Shown: positions 14,550 through 23,797, numbered from the stretch's first letter. The stretch is 64,000 nucleotides of DNA from Hymenobacter sublimis (GCF_023101345.1 NZ_CP095848.1:3622001-3686000), one strand, 5' to 3'. Made by a program: numbers and translations. The notes: a model not told the origin generated them from the letters alone.

Positions 14550-15095
14550 CTCATCCAGCGCTACATTTAGGCGCAGCACGTTCACCCGATCGGGGCCCAG
14601 CAGGCTGTGCTGGGTGTGGCGGGCTACCAGGGCCTGCACTTTCGCGACGTCGAGCTGGCGGGCGCGGGCCACGCGGGCTACCTGCACGGCGGCTCCGGCG
14701 GGCGAGAGGTGCGGATCGAGGCCGGAGCCAGAGGCGGTTAGTAGCTCGGCCGGTATCTGGGCTTTGCTTACGCTGGGGTTCTGGAGCAAGAAGGTACCGA
14801 GGCGGGCCTGCACCGTGGCCAGGTACTCGGAGTTGCTGGGGCCTTTGTTGGAGCCCGCCGAGCCGGCCGAGTTGTAATCTACCGCCGAGGGGCGCGACCA
14901 GAAGTACTCCGGCCGGGTAAATTTCTGGCCCACATTGTCGTAGCCCACCACGCGGCCCCGGTAGCGGATGGTTTCGCCCTGGCCGCTGTCCGGGGCCAGT
15001 TGCGCCCCGGCCCATACCAGCGCCGGGTAAATCAGGCAGCACACTACCAGGAGCACAAGGGTCAGGCGGAAAGCGGGAAGCAGGTATTGTTTCAT
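14544..15095 (-). CDS. kdpC: Potassium-transporting ATPase subunit C
   Basis: ATG at 15095 gives M-K-Q-Y-L-L-P-A-F-R followed by one membrane segment (about residues 8-30), the standard KdpC layout. The longer frame from 15155 reads through a palindromic repeat and is rejected. Family landmarks: F-T-R-P-E-Y-F-W-S-R-P-S-A, Y-N-S-A-G-S-A-G-S-N-K-G-P-S-N, A-S-G-S-G-L-D-P-H-L-S-P and G-P-D-R-V-N-V-L-R-L-N-V-A-L-D. KdpC stabilises the KdpA-KdpB complex and helps ATP binding. At 183 residues it has normal length. Its stop codon lies inside the palindrome at 14445-14549, so the last residues (D-E-L) may have been set by that insertion. Confidence 0.95.
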   Translation of the reverse strand: MKQYLLPAFRLTLVLLVVCCLIYPALVWAGAQLAPDSGQGETIRYRGRVVGYDNVGQKFTRPEYFWSRPSAVDYNSAGSAGSNKGPSNSEYLATVQARLGTFLLQNPSVSKAQIPAELLTASGSGLDPHLSPAGAAVQVARVARARQLDVAKVQALVARHTQHSLLGPDRVNVLRLNVALDEL

Positions 15096-15111
15096 GTGTT
15101 TCTTTTGATTT

Positions 15112-15212
15112 TCTGTCATCCTGAGCGGAGCGAAGGACCTTATCACGCATGACAAGTCATTCGATGATCGTGCGAACCTAATAAGGTCCTTCGCTCCGCT
15201 CAGGATGACAGA
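15112..15212. repeat. Palindromic repeat in the kdpB/kdpC junction
   Basis: A perfect 32-base inverted repeat (15112-15143 with 15181-15212; core CATCCTGAGCGGAGCGAAGG) with a 37-base spacer. It takes up most of the gap between kdpB (ends 15233) and the kdpC start (15095). The core is of a kind dispersed through many Bacteroidota genomes. Confidence 0.9.
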
Positions 15213-15232
15213 TGTTTTGTTATGTCAGCTTT

Positions 15233-17278
15233 CTATAAAAACAGCCCTACCAGCAGGTCTATCAGCTTAATGCCGATGAAAGGGACGATGACGCCGCCCA
15301 GGCCATACACCAGCAGGTTGCGGCGCAGCAACGCCGAGGCGCCGATGGGCTTGTAGGCTACCCCGCGCAGCGCCAGCGGCACCAGCAGCGGAATGATGAT
15401 GGCGTTGAAGATGACCGCCGAAAGAATAGCCGACTGTGGCGACTTCAGGCCCATAATATTTAGCGCACCCAAGCTCGGAATAGCCACCATGAACAAGGCC
15501 GGCACGATGGCGAAGTACTTGGCTACGTCGTTGGCGATGCTGAACGTGGTGAGCGTGCCGCGGGTCATGAGCAGCTGCTTCCCGATTTCCACTACCTCGA
15601 TGAGCTTGGTGGGGTCGTTGTCGAGGTCCACCATGTTGCCGGCTTCCTTGGCGGCCTGGGTGCCCGAGTTCATGGCTACGCCCACGTCGGCCTGGGCCAG
15701 GGCGGGCGCGTCGTTGGTGCCGTCGCCCATCATGGCTACCAGCTTGCCCTCCTGCTGCTCGCGGCGGATGTAAGTCATTTTGTCCTCGGGCTTGGCTTCG
15801 GCAATGAAGTCATCCACGCCGGCTTTTTCGGCAATGAAGCGGGCCGTGAGCGGGTTGTCGCCGGTTACCATCACGGTTTTGATGCCCATTTTGCGCAGGC
15901 GCTCAAACCGCTCCTGAATGCCGGGCTTGATGATGTCCTGCAGCTCCACCACGCCCAGCACCCGGTCGTTTTCGCTCACTACCAGGGGCGTGCCGCCGTT
16001 GCTGGCAATGGCTTCCACGCGCTGGGTGGTTTCCTGGGGGAAGGGCTGGTTGGCACGGTTAGCGAGCTGGCGGATGGCATCGGAAGCTCCTTTGCGCAGG
16101 CGTGTTCCATCCGGCAGCGTCACGCCGGAGCTGCGGGTTTCAGCCGTGAACTTGATGAGCTCAGCGCCTTGGAGGCGGACTTGCAGCTGCTCGGGGCTTA
16201 CTTGCTTTTCGCGGGCCAGCTCCACAATGCTTTTGCCCTCGGGAGTCTCGTCGGTGAGCGAGGACAAGGTAGCCAGCTCAATAAACTGCTGCTCCCCTAC
16301 CCCCGGCGCGGGCCAGAAGTGCGTGGCTTTGCGGTTGCCGATGGTGATGGTGCCGGTTTTGTCCAGGAGCAGTACGTCAATGTCGCCGGCAGTTTCCACG
16401 GCTTTGCCGCTTTTGGTGATGACGTTGGCGCGCAGGGCGCGGTCCATGCCCGCAATGCCAATCGCCGAGAGCAACCCACCAATGGTGGTCGGAATCAGGC
16501 ACACGAACAAGGCAATAAAGGAGGCAATGGCAATGGGCGTGTTGGCGTAGGCGGCGAAGGGCTGCAAGGTCACGCACACAATGATGAACACCAGCGTAAA
16601 GCCCGCCAGCAAGATGGTAAGGGCAATTTCGTTGGGCGTTTTCTGCCGCGAAGCGCCTTCTACCAGGGCAATCATCTTATCCAGAAACGACTCGCCGGGC
16701 GCCGTCGTCACCACTACCTTAATACGGTCCGACAATACCTTGGTGCCACCCGTCACCGACGACTTGTCGCCGCCGGCCTCCCGAATTACGGGCGCCGATT
16801 CGCCCGTAATGGCCGATTCGTCGATGGTCGCCAGCCCCTCGATAATTTCCCCGTCGGTAGGAATGATTTCGCCGGCCTCCACCAGAAATACCTGGCCTTT
16901 CTGGAGTTGGGAAGAAGACACCGAGGAGATGTTGCCTTTTTCGTCAATGACGCGGGCTGGGGTTTCCTCGCGGGTTTTGCGCAGACTTTCGGCCTGGGCC
17001 TTGCCGCGGGCCTCGGCAATGGCCTCGGCAAAATTGGCGAATAGCAAGGTCAGAAACAGCACCACAAACACGGTGAAGTTGTAGGCAAAGGAGCCCTGGG
17101 CCGCATCGGGCTTCACGAGCAGCCCCAGCGTCACGAGCAGCATGACCACCGTCCCGATTTCCACGGTAAACATCACCGGGTTGCGGAACATCACGCGCGG
17201 GTCGAGCTTCACGAAGGCTTGCTTAATAGCCTCCTGCACCAGCGCGGGTTGAAACAAGGATTGTTCTTTGGTTGACAT
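15233..17278 (-). CDS. kdpB: Potassium-transporting P-type ATPase subunit B
   Basis: A full-length 681-residue P-type ATPase that couples ATP hydrolysis to K+ uptake through KdpA. Visible signatures: T-G-E-S actuator loop (158-161), membrane motif [10 protein letters not shown] (261-270), phosphorylation site D-K-T-G-T with D306, K-G-A-S nucleotide-binding loop, and hinge M-V-T-G-D-N-P and [12 protein letters not shown]-terminal and C-terminal membrane segments are intact. It starts with ATG at 17278, 9 bases after a GC-rich palindromic element that separates it from kdpA. The usual kdpF-A-B-C order is kept. No defect is seen. Confidence 0.97.
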   Translation of the reverse strand: MSTKEQSLFQPALVQEAIKQAFVKLDPRVMFRNPVMFTVEIGTVVMLLVTLGLLVKPDAAQGSFAYNFTVFVVLFLTLLFANFAEAIAEARGKAQAESLRKTREETPARVIDEKGNISSVSSSQLQKGQVFLVEAGEIIPTDGEIIEGLATIDESAITGESAPVIREAGGDKSSVTGGTKVLSDRIKVVVTTAPGESFLDKMIALVEGASRQKTPNEIALTILLAGFTLVFIIVCVTLQPFAAYANTPIAIASFIALFVCLIPTTIGGLLSAIGIAGMDRALRANVITKSGKAVETAGDIDVLLLDKTGTITIGNRKATHFWPAPGVGEQQFIELATLSSLTDETPEGKSIVELAREKQVSPEQLQVRLQGAELIKFTAETRSSGVTLPDGTRLRKGASDAIRQLANRANQPFPQETTQRVEAIASNGGTPLVVSENDRVLGVVELQDIIKPGIQERFERLRKMGIKTVMVTGDNPLTARFIAEKAGVDDFIAEAKPEDKMTYIRREQQEGKLVAMMGDGTNDAPALAQADVGVAMNSGTQAAKEAGNMVDLDNDPTKLIEVVEIGKQLLMTRGTLTTFSIANDVAKYFAIVPALFMVAIPSLGALNIMGLKSPQSAILSAVIFNAIIIPLLVPLALRGVAYKPIGASALLRRNLLVYGLGGVIVPFIGIKLIDLLVGLFL

Positions 17279-17286
17279 ATTGTGGA

Positions 17287-17454
17287 CCCCACCCCCCGGC
17301 CCCCTCCCCGGTGGGGAGGGGGAGCCTAACGCCTATGGGAAGTTGTCTAGAGGTGACTATTTAGTGGAGGTAGCTGTGTGGCTACTCTATAAGTGAACGA
17401 TGTCGTGAGAGGCTGACCTGAGCCCCTCCCTACCGGGGAGGGGTTGGGGTGGGG
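17287..17454. repeat. GC-rich palindromic repeat between kdpA and kdpB
   Basis: The left arm starts CCCCACCCCCCGGCCCCCTC and the right arm ends GGGGAGGGGTTGGGGTGGGG; each arm also folds on itself (CTCCCCGG-TGGGGAG and CCCCTCC-GGGGAGGGG). The element fills the gap exactly: it begins 8 bases from the kdpB start and ends one base before the kdpA stop codon. There is no T-run, so read-through is likely, but it could change the ratio of KdpA to KdpB. Confidence 0.8.
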
Positions 17455-19155
17455 CTAATACAGGGAGAAATGTTCGGCAATGGGCCCGAGCGCCAGGGCC
17501 GGGAAGAAGGCTAGCGCAGCAATGATGACGATGACAGCCATAACCATCACGCCAAAAGTGGCCGTGTCGGCGGGCAAGGTGCCGGCGCTTTCGGGCACAT
17601 ACTTCTTGCGGGCCAGCAAGCCGGCAATGGCCACCGGACCGATGATGGGCAGGAAGCGGGACAGCAGCAGTACTACCCCCGTGCTGATGTTCCACCAGGG
17701 TGTGTTGTCGCCGAGGCCCTCGAAGCCGGAGCCGTTATTGGCAGAGGCGGAGGTAAACTCATAGAGCATTTCCGAGAAGCCATGGTAGCCGGGATTGGCC
17801 AGCCAGCCGGCGTACTCGGTGGGGTTGCCGGCGTAGAGGTGGGCCGTGAGGGCCGTGCCCGCCAGAATCAGCAGCGGGTGCAGCAGGGTCACGAGGATGG
17901 CAATTTTCATCTCGCGGGCCTCAATCTTCTTACCCAGCAGCTCCGGGGTCCGGCCTACCATCAGGCCGGCAATGAACACGGCAATGATGAGGTAGGCGAA
18001 GAAGTTGAGCAGCCCTACCCCGCACCCGCCGTAAAAGGCGTTGGTCATCATGCCCAGCATCTGGGTCAGGCCGGAAAGCGGCATAAACGAATCGTGCATG
18101 GAGTTCACCGAGCCGCAGCTGATAACCGTGTTGGTGATGCTCCAGTAGGCCGAAGCCGCCGCACCAAACCGCATTTCCTTGCCCTCCAGCGCCCCCAGCC
18201 CCTGGTTTACGCCCAGGCGACTAATAGCAGGGTTGCCCTGCAGCTCATAGTACACTGTAGGGGCCAGCAGCACCACGAAGCCTACCGTCATGACCCCGAA
18301 AATCATCAGGGCCAGCTTGCGGCGGTTGAGGTAGAAGCCGAGGGCAAATACCATGGCCATGGGGATGATGACCAGAGCAATATTCTCGACGGCGTTGGTG
18401 AAGTAGTTCGGGTTTTCGAGCGGGTGGGCCGAGTTGGCTCCGTAGAAACCGCCCCCGTTGGTGCCCAGCTCCTTAATAGCCACCATAGCCGCCACCGGCC
18501 CCCGCGACACAGCTACCGAGTCGCCCTGCAGGGTCACTAGCTCCTGCTTGCCCTGCAAGGTCATGGGGGTGCCGTTGAAGGCCAGCAGCAAGGCTATGAG
18601 TAGGGAGCCCGGCAGCAGCAGGCGCGTGAGGCTCTTGACGAAGTAGTTGTAAAAGTTGCCCAGCTTATCGGTGGCGCGGGTTTGCAGGGCGTTGAACACC
18701 ACCATGGCCGCCGCAATGCCCGTAGCAGCACTCACAAACTGCAGGAAGGTAACCACCACAATCTGCGAGAGGTAGCTCAGGCCCGACTCGCCAGAGTAGT
18801 GCTGCAGGTTGCAGTTCACCAGAAAGGAAATGGCCGTGTTAAAGGCCAAGTCCGGCGACATGCTGGGGTTCTGGTCAGGGTTGAGGGGTAGGCTGCCTTG
18901 AGTAGAAAGGACCAGCATAGCCAGCAGGAACCACACAAGGTTAATGGTAAGCAAGGCCACCAAGTGCTGCTGCCAGCTCATTTCGCGGCGGGCATCCAGG
19001 CCAGAAAGGCGGAAAATGCCGGCCTCCACGGGCCGCATAAAATCAAACAGGTTCTTTTCGCCTTTAAACACCCGGGCCAGGTAGTGGCCCAGCGGCAGGG
19101 CCAGCAGCAGCGTCAGGAAGTAAATGGCGCCGATGCCGAGTAGTTCGTTGTTCAT
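17455..19155 (-). CDS. kdpA: Potassium-transporting ATPase subunit A
   Basis: The 566-residue channel-like subunit that binds and passes K+ in the Kdp pump. About ten membrane segments are visible. Selectivity-filter-like repeats include V-N-C-N-L-Q-H-Y-S-G-E, T-N-G-G-G-F-Y-G-A-N-S-A-H-P-L-E-N-P, S-C-G-S-V-N and S-A-N-N-G-S-G-F-E-G-L. In the third, many homologues have F-F-N where this protein has F-Y-G. It starts with ATG at 19155, 9 bases after the kdpF stop, so the two are translationally close. Its own stop codon abuts a palindromic repeat. Confidence 0.97.
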   Translation of the reverse strand: MNNELLGIGAIYFLTLLLALPLGHYLARVFKGEKNLFDFMRPVEAGIFRLSGLDARREMSWQQHLVALLTINLVWFLLAMLVLSTQGSLPLNPDQNPSMSPDLAFNTAISFLVNCNLQHYSGESGLSYLSQIVVVTFLQFVSAATGIAAAMVVFNALQTRATDKLGNFYNYFVKSLTRLLLPGSLLIALLLAFNGTPMTLQGKQELVTLQGDSVAVSRGPVAAMVAIKELGTNGGGFYGANSAHPLENPNYFTNAVENIALVIIPMAMVFALGFYLNRRKLALMIFGVMTVGFVVLLAPTVYYELQGNPAISRLGVNQGLGALEGKEMRFGAAASAYWSITNTVISCGSVNSMHDSFMPLSGLTQMLGMMTNAFYGGCGVGLLNFFAYLIIAVFIAGLMVGRTPELLGKKIEAREMKIAILVTLLHPLLILAGTALTAHLYAGNPTEYAGWLANPGYHGFSEMLYEFTSASANNGSGFEGLGDNTPWWNISTGVVLLLSRFLPIIGPVAIAGLLARKKYVPESAGTLPADTATFGVMVMAVIVIIAALAFFPALALGPIAEHFSLY

Positions 19156-19164
19156 GGAAGTAGG

Positions 19165-19245
19165 TTAGAATTTCTCCGGGCGCAGCAGCACGTAGCAGAG
19201 GTAGCCGAACGTGGCGAGGGAGAGGACAAACAGGGTGACCATCAT
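19165..19245 (-). CDS. kdpF: KdpF-like small membrane subunit, 26 aa
   Basis: Between kdpA and the upstream genes a 26-codon frame encodes one hydrophobic helix followed by L-L-R-P-E-K-F and a stop. This ending is the hallmark of KdpF, a lipid-like stabiliser of the KdpABC complex. It starts with two ATG codons in tandem (19245 and 19242). The stop is 9 bases before the kdpA start. It is too short for normal gene finders, but position, size and ending all agree. Confidence 0.9.
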   Translation of the reverse strand: MMVTLFVLSLATFGYLCYVLLRPEKF

Positions 19246-19259
19246 GGCACGAGGTGGCG

Positions 19260-19355
19260 TTAGATGTGGTCGAAAAAATCGACGGATTTATAGAAGAGCC
19301 CGAACCCGGCAAGGCCGGCAGCAGTGAGCAGCAGAATCATAAGTAAGGGTGCCAT
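19260..19355 (-). CDS. 31-residue membrane microprotein upstream of kdpF
   Basis: A short frame from ATG 19355 to TAA 19260 encodes a single hydrophobic helix (M-A-P-L-L-M-I-L-L-L then A-G-L-A-G-F-G-L) followed by F-Y-K-S-V-D-F-F-D-H-I. The layout copies KdpF: one helix, then a short polar tail with an aromatic residue. It lies 14 bases upstream of kdpF and in the same direction. It is probably a second small accessory subunit or a regulator of the pump. Coding status is inferred from composition, position and the absence of any other gene here. Confidence 0.65.
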   Translation of the reverse strand: MAPLLMILLLTAAGLAGFGLFYKSVDFFDHI

Positions 19356-19379
19356 GCAAGTGTGAATGAGCTAGCTGCG

Positions 19380-19733
19380 CTAGGGCAGCATGTTGGTGTG
19401 CGGATACTGGTATAGCTGGTACAGGCGGGTGGGCATCAGCTGGCGGGCAAGCTGGTTGCCGTAGGTGCTGCCATCGAGGTGCAGGCAATGCAGGTACACG
19501 TTCTCCATGGCGCGAGTCAGGTAGGCGTCGCCCTGGCGCACGAGGCGGTCGGCTACCTCAAAGCAGTGCTTGAGCAGGGCCAAACGGCCTTTCTCGGCAG
19601 CAGAGCGGGTGAACAGAGCGAAGCAGTCGAGTTGCCGGTACATGCTCTGGCGCACCGCGGGCACTTGTAACGCTGGGCTTAGCTCCGGAAAATTTTCGAG
19701 TAGCACGATGGCCGTTTCGGCAGAGGAAATCAT
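19380..19733 (-). CDS. Small Kdp-linked protein, 117 aa, function unknown
   Basis: The frame is open from 19829 but that start would be TTG; the ATG at 19733 is preferred. The protein is soluble and mostly helical, with Y-R-Q-L-D-C-F-A-L-F-T, a helix ending H-C-F-E-V-A-D-R-L-V-R-Q-G-D, and A-M-E-N-V-Y-L-H-C-L-H-L. Similar small helical proteins occur beside kdp genes in related bacteria as far as I recall, but I cannot name a function. It is the first gene of the kdpF-A-B-C transcription unit and is separated from the upstream thioredoxin gene by a strong terminator. A regulatory or assembly role is a guess. Confidence 0.7.
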   Translation of the reverse strand: MISSAETAIVLLENFPELSPALQVPAVRQSMYRQLDCFALFTRSAAEKGRLALLKHCFEVADRLVRQGDAYLTRAMENVYLHCLHLDGSTYGNQLARQLMPTRLYQLYQYPHTNMLP

Positions 19734-19930
19734 CTGGGGTAGATGGGTAGGGTGAAATATTCCGTGCAGCGCTAGCAGCTGTGGCTCGGTTACCGAAACC
19801 GTCTGATAGCACGCTACCCCTCTTGCCAATTCAGGCCCGTTTATAGTCAGCCTGCTCTCCCCTGCCTTGCATCTACTTGGTAATCAGATACAAAATTTCG
19901 CTGCCTATAAAACTCCACTTTCTACGACGC

Positions 19931-19980
19931 AAAAAAACCGAGTTATTCTGACCCGGTGTGTCGGTCAGAATAACTCGGTT
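19931..19980 (-). terminator. Rho-independent terminator after the TlpA-like gene
   Basis: A 17-base-pair stem (19936-19952 with 19964-19980; core CCGAGTTATTCTGAC) with an A-run on the plus strand that becomes a U-run in the minus transcript. It isolates the TlpA-like gene from the kdp operon that follows. Confidence 0.9.
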
Positions 19981-20023
19981 GTAAGGTTTGTTAACCAGAA
20001 AGCTGGCTCCTCCGCCAGCGTTA

Positions 20024-21154
20024 TTACTTGATGTATTTCGCCAGGGTAGCTTTTAAATCAGCGCCTTTGAGGTTGGCGGCTACAATTTTGCCTGTGGGGT
20101 CAATGAGGTAGTTTTGCGGAATACCGCGTACCTGATAACTGCGCGCAGCCGCGTTTTCCCAGCCGCGGAGGTCAGAAACCTGCGTCCAGGTTAATTTATC
20201 GTCCTGGATGGCTTGCACCCATTTGTCGCGCTGCTTTTCGTTATCCAGCGACACGCCCAGTACCTCGAAGTTGCGGCCTTTATACTCGCTGTAGGCCTTG
20301 GCAACCGTGGGGTTTTCCTGCCGGCAAGGGCCGCACCAGGAGGCCCAGAAATCAACCAGTACGTACTTGCCGCGGTAGTCGCGCAACGATACGGTTTTGC
20401 CATCGGGTGTTTGCTGGGTGAAATCGGGGGCCGTCGCCCCGATGGCTACGACTTTCAGCCCCCGCACCATCTCGCCGTACTGAAGCCCTTGCGGGCTGTT
20501 CTTGAGCGCTGGGCTAAACGCCTCGTAGAGCGGGGCGACGGTAGCATACTGGGGCAGGTCCATCATTTGGAGCCCCAGCAGGGCGTCCAGGCTAGCCCAG
20601 GAACTAGGGTTGGCCTTGATGAAGGTGTAGTTGGTGTTGACAAGCTCCTTGGTTAAAGCTTCAGACCGGGATTTTATTCGCTCCTCAAAAGCCGGATCCT
20701 GTCGCTGCTGCTCGGTAGCCTTTTGCACTTCGGCGCCCAAAGCGTGCATGCTGGCAATAGTCGGCTTCATTGCTTTATCCAGCCGCAGATAATCGTTCAT
20801 GGCCGGGCCACCCTTGATGGTGGCGTGCGCCAGTGAATCGGGGCTGGTGATGAGGACCGTACCGGGCTCTAGAAACACGCGCGTACGGTCTCCCATCGGC
20901 CCGAACAAGCTCCCCAAACGGCCGTTGCGCCGGAATATCAGGTCGGCCGTAGTGGGCACCTCCGTGGTACCTTTCAGCTCAAATACCCCGTTTTTCAGCG
21001 TGGCCGAATCCGCCACCGCCCCGCGCCGCACCAGGTATACCTTAGCCGGAGCATCGAGCTTGCCCAGCGTGCCTTTAATGGTGAAGGGAGTGGTCGTTTG
21101 TGCGTTGGCCAGCCACGGTGCTGCTAACAGCAAGCCCAATACATGCTTTTTCAT
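20024..21154 (-). CDS. TlpA-like thioredoxin-fold protein with DUF4369-type N-terminus, 376 aa
   Basis: A signal peptide (M-K-K-H-V-L-G-L-L-L, cleavage after A-N-A-Q near residue 19) is followed by a beta-rich domain typical of Bacteroidota disulfide proteins (F-T-I-K-G-T-L-G-K-L, D-S-A-T-L-K-N-G-V-F-E-L), a helical linker (about 120-230), and a thioredoxin domain from about 237 with W-A-S-W-C-G-P-C (Cys274, Cys277) and the cis-Pro segment V-R-G-I-P-Q-N-Y-L-I-D. It should act in the periplasm as a thiol-disulfide reductase. It is a single-gene unit closed by a 17-bp terminator. Confidence 0.92.
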   Translation of the reverse strand: MKKHVLGLLLAAPWLANAQTTTPFTIKGTLGKLDAPAKVYLVRRGAVADSATLKNGVFELKGTTEVPTTADLIFRRNGRLGSLFGPMGDRTRVFLEPGTVLITSPDSLAHATIKGGPAMNDYLRLDKAMKPTIASMHALGAEVQKATEQQRQDPAFEERIKSRSEALTKELVNTNYTFIKANPSSWASLDALLGLQMMDLPQYATVAPLYEAFSPALKNSPQGLQYGEMVRGLKVVAIGATAPDFTQQTPDGKTVSLRDYRGKYVLVDFWASWCGPCRQENPTVAKAYSEYKGRNFEVLGVSLDNEKQRDKWVQAIQDDKLTWTQVSDLRGWENAAARSYQVRGIPQNYLIDPTGKIVAANLKGADLKATLAKYIK

Positions 21155-21299
21155 AAAGATGAGTAAGTAGATAAAACACAGATGTTTGCCTGCCTTCTGC
21201 CCTCAGAAGCCGGCGTACTCAAGTAACGGAAATTCTATGACTATCAGTATACCCTTCCCGCTATATACCAGACTCATCTGCGACTTTACTGGACCTTTG

Positions 21300-22652
21300 C
21301 TACAGCCCGTACTCCTGAATCTTGCGGTAGAGGGTTTTGGTGCCAATGCCGAGCTGGCGAGCGGCTTCCATTTTGTTGCCGCTGGTTTCCTGGAGTACCT
21401 GCCGGATCTGGCGCTTTTCCAGGGTGCGCAGGGTGCGGTCGGCGGCTTCGTCGGTGGTGAGGGGGGTAGGCAGGTAGTGGAATTCGGCGGGTAGGTCGTC
21501 CGTGGTGAGCAGGTCGCCGTCGGCCAAGATGGCGGCGCGCTCCAGCACGTTTTTCAGCTCGCGCACACTGCCGCGCCAGTCGTAGCGCTGGAGCTGCTGG
21601 AGCACTTCGGGTTCCAGGCCGCGCAGGCGTTTGCGCAGGCGGGCAGCGAAGTATTGCAGGAAGTAATCGGCCAGCGGGGCAATGTCCTCGCGCCGCTCGT
21701 TCAAGCTAGGTACCAGCACCGTGAACACGGAGAGGCGGTAGTAGAGGTCGGGGCGGAAGTGGCCTTCGGCGGCTTCCTGCTTGAGGTTGCGGTTGGTGGC
21801 GGCCACTAGGCGCACGTTCACGCTGGTAGGTTTGGTGTCGCCGAGTTTGGTGAACTGCTGAGTTTCCAGCACCCGCAGAAATTTGGCCTGCACGTTCAGC
21901 TCCAGCTCCCCAATTTCATCTAGAAACAAGGTGCCGCCGTTGGCCTCTTCCAGCAGGCCCTTCTTATCCGATAACGCCCCCGTAAACGCGCCCTTCTTAT
22001 AGCCAAACAGCTCCGATTCCAACAAATCTTTCGGGAAAGCTGAGCAGTTCACGGCCACAAACGGCTTGGTATGGCGCGAACTGGCCTGGTGAATGGCCTG
22101 GGCAAACAGCTCCTTGCCCGCGCCGGTAGGGCCTTCCAGCAGCACGGTGCTATCCGTGGGCGCGACGCGCTGGGCCAGTTTCTTCGCCTGCTCCAAGGCC
22201 CCGGAGCGGCCAATCATGCTCTCGAAGCTGTACTGGGCGCCTACCTTCTTTTCCAGATCGGCGACGCGCTGTTGCAGGCGGGCTTTTTCGGCGGCGCGCT
22301 CCACCACTACCACCAACTGGTCATCGGAGTCGCCCTTGGTGAGGTAGTCGAAGGCGCCTTCCTTCATGGCCCGCACCCCGTCGGGAATGGTACCGTAGGC
22401 CGTCATCAGAACCACCTCCGCCAGCGGAGCGGCTTGTTTGTAGCGGGGTAGCAAATCGAGGCCGTAGCCATCAGGCAGCTTTACATCCGAAAGGATTACC
22501 AGTATTTCCTCAGCGTGTAAGCGCAGTTGTTCCAGGCCGCGGCGGGAATCGGGCGCTTGCAGCACGGTGTAGCCTTCTAATTCCAGCACCCGGGCCAGGA
22601 GCTGGCGCAGGCTGGTTTCGTCGTCGATGAGCAGTACGGTTCCGGCGGGCAT
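21300..22652 (-). CDS. Sigma-54-dependent response regulator (NtrC type), 450 aa
   Basis: Receiver domain (about 5-120) with L-L-I-D-D-E and phospho-acceptor D56 in [11 protein letters not shown]+ domain with Walker A G-P-T-G-A-G-K-E (174-181), sigma-54 contact loop G-A-F-T-G-A (221-226) and D-E-I-G-E-L. The C-terminal Fis-type helix-turn-helix reads [16 protein letters not shown]. The frame extends to a TTG at 22685, but the ATG at 22652 sits directly before the receiver. It lies upstream of the kdp genes on the same strand. Because no OmpR-type KdpE exists here, it is the best candidate partner of the Kdp kinase. Confidence 0.93.
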   Translation of the reverse strand: MPAGTVLLIDDETSLRQLLARVLELEGYTVLQAPDSRRGLEQLRLHAEEILVILSDVKLPDGYGLDLLPRYKQAAPLAEVVLMTAYGTIPDGVRAMKEGAFDYLTKGDSDDQLVVVVERAAEKARLQQRVADLEKKVGAQYSFESMIGRSGALEQAKKLAQRVAPTDSTVLLEGPTGAGKELFAQAIHQASSRHTKPFVAVNCSAFPKDLLESELFGYKKGAFTGALSDKKGLLEEANGGTLFLDEIGELELNVQAKFLRVLETQQFTKLGDTKPTSVNVRLVAATNRNLKQEAAEGHFRPDLYYRLSVFTVLVPSLNERREDIAPLADYFLQYFAARLRKRLRGLEPEVLQQLQRYDWRGSVRELKNVLERAAILADGDLLTTDDLPAEFHYLPTPLTTDEAADRTLRTLEKRQIRQVLQETSGNKMEAARQLGIGTKTLYRKIQEYGL

Positions 22653-22951
22653 TTTGGGCGGGCAATAAGGCGGTAGGGGCTGCAAGGGTACACAGAAACG
22701 ACGAAAACGACCGTAAGCCTACCAGCAGTTGTTCCTGCAGTTTCAATAGCCTGCCCTGCTCAAGCCGGCCGTAGAGTGCTGAGCCGTAACGGAGTGGGCC
22801 GGCCCGCACAAGGCAGCTAGCGCCGTTGAGCTGCATACTTTGCCGCTCCTTATTCAGACAAGTTGGCTACAAAATCGTTAGGTACTCTGCCTTAAGAACC
22901 TATGTGTGGGTTCCGCTTCCTCCCGATCAGCTCATGTTTACCTTTCGCTTC

Positions 22952-23797
22952 ATGAATTCTATTGCTCGCCGGATTGCCCTTGGCCTGACGCTCAGTGCGG
23001 CATCTATCGGGCCGGGCCTGGCCCAGGTGCTGCCGCCCGCTACCCCCGCCGATACCACCCATAAGTTCGAGAATCCGGCCGGGGTGCCGGCCGTTGTAAA
23101 GCAGCCCTGGTACAAGGGCAAGCTGGTCAAGGCGACCATTGTGCCGGCCTTGCTGATTGGCTACGGAGCTTACACCTCTAACGGGGGCGGTTTCTATACC
23201 AACCAGGAAGCTAACCGCGACATACACAAGCTGTTTCCTACCTTCCGCACCAGCCTCGACGACATCCTGATATTTGTCCCCTACGCTGAGCTGGGCCTGG
23301 TGGCCTTGTCGGGAGTAGAGTCTAAAAACGACCAGCTAAACGTGGGGCTGGTGGTGCTAAAAAGTGAGTTAATCATGCTCACGACGGTATTTGCGGTGAA
23401 AAATCTGAGCCGAAAAACCCGGCCCGATGGCTCCGATCAGTTGTCGTTTCCCTCGGGGCACACGGCGCAAGCCTTTCTGGCCGCCAGCATTGTGCACAAC
23501 GAGTTTCGGGACAAAAGCCAGTGGTACGGCATTGGGGCCTATACCATTGCCACCAGCGTGGCAGCCCTGCGCATGATTAACACCAAGCACTGGCAAAGCG
23601 ACGTGGTGGCGGGCGCAGGCTTCGGCATTTTATCGGCCCACCTCGGCTACCTGACCCACCGCAACCGTTGGGGCCGCAAGCCCCGCTTGCCCGAGGGCAT
23701 GGGCTTTTCGCCGACTTGGTTGCCCAGCTACGGCCTGGGCGCCGGCGGGGGGCTGAGTGGTACGCCAGGCTTTAGCTTTACCTGGCGGCCGAAGTAG
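22952..23797 (+). CDS. PAP2-family phosphatase, secreted or membrane-linked, 281 aa
   Basis: ATG at 22952 starts a signal peptide (A-R-R-I-A-L-G-L-T-L-S-A-A, cleavage after G-L-A-Q). The three phosphatase motifs are present in order: K-N-L-S-R-K-T-R-P (K-x6-R-P), P-S-G-H-T, and R-M-I-N-T-K-H-W-Q-S-D-V. Such enzymes remove phosphate from lipid phosphates such as undecaprenyl pyrophosphate or phosphatidic acid. The start upstream at 22826 would lengthen the protein before the signal and is rejected. It is a lone gene, divergent from the sigma-54 regulator. The substrate is not evident. Confidence 0.9.
   Translation: MNSIARRIALGLTLSAASIGPGLAQVLPPATPADTTHKFENPAGVPAVVKQPWYKGKLVKATIVPALLIGYGAYTSNGGGFYTNQEANRDIHKLFPTFRTSLDDILIFVPYAELGLVALSGVESKNDQLNVGLVVLKSELIMLTTVFAVKNLSRKTRPDGSDQLSFPSGHTAQAFLAASIVHNEFRDKSQWYGIGAYTIATSVAALRMINTKHWQSDVVAGAGFGILSAHLGYLTHRNRWGRKPRLPEGMGFSPTWLPSYGLGAGGGLSGTPGFSFTWRPK

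Noticed and set aside
14551..15150. 199-codon second frame overlapping kdpC on the same strand
   Set aside because: kdpC landmarks are all in the other frame; this one is proline/arginine-rich out-of-frame reading.
16169..17044. Long open frame (291 codons) antisense to kdpB
   Set aside because: It mirrors the high GC at third codon positions of kdpB; the translation is rich in G, R, H and Q without domains. kdpB is certain.
19733..19935. Sigma-54 promoter upstream of the kdp genes
   Set aside because: The best stretch on the minus strand, TGGCAAGAGGGGTAGC, has GG and GC one base too far apart for the -24/-12 rule.
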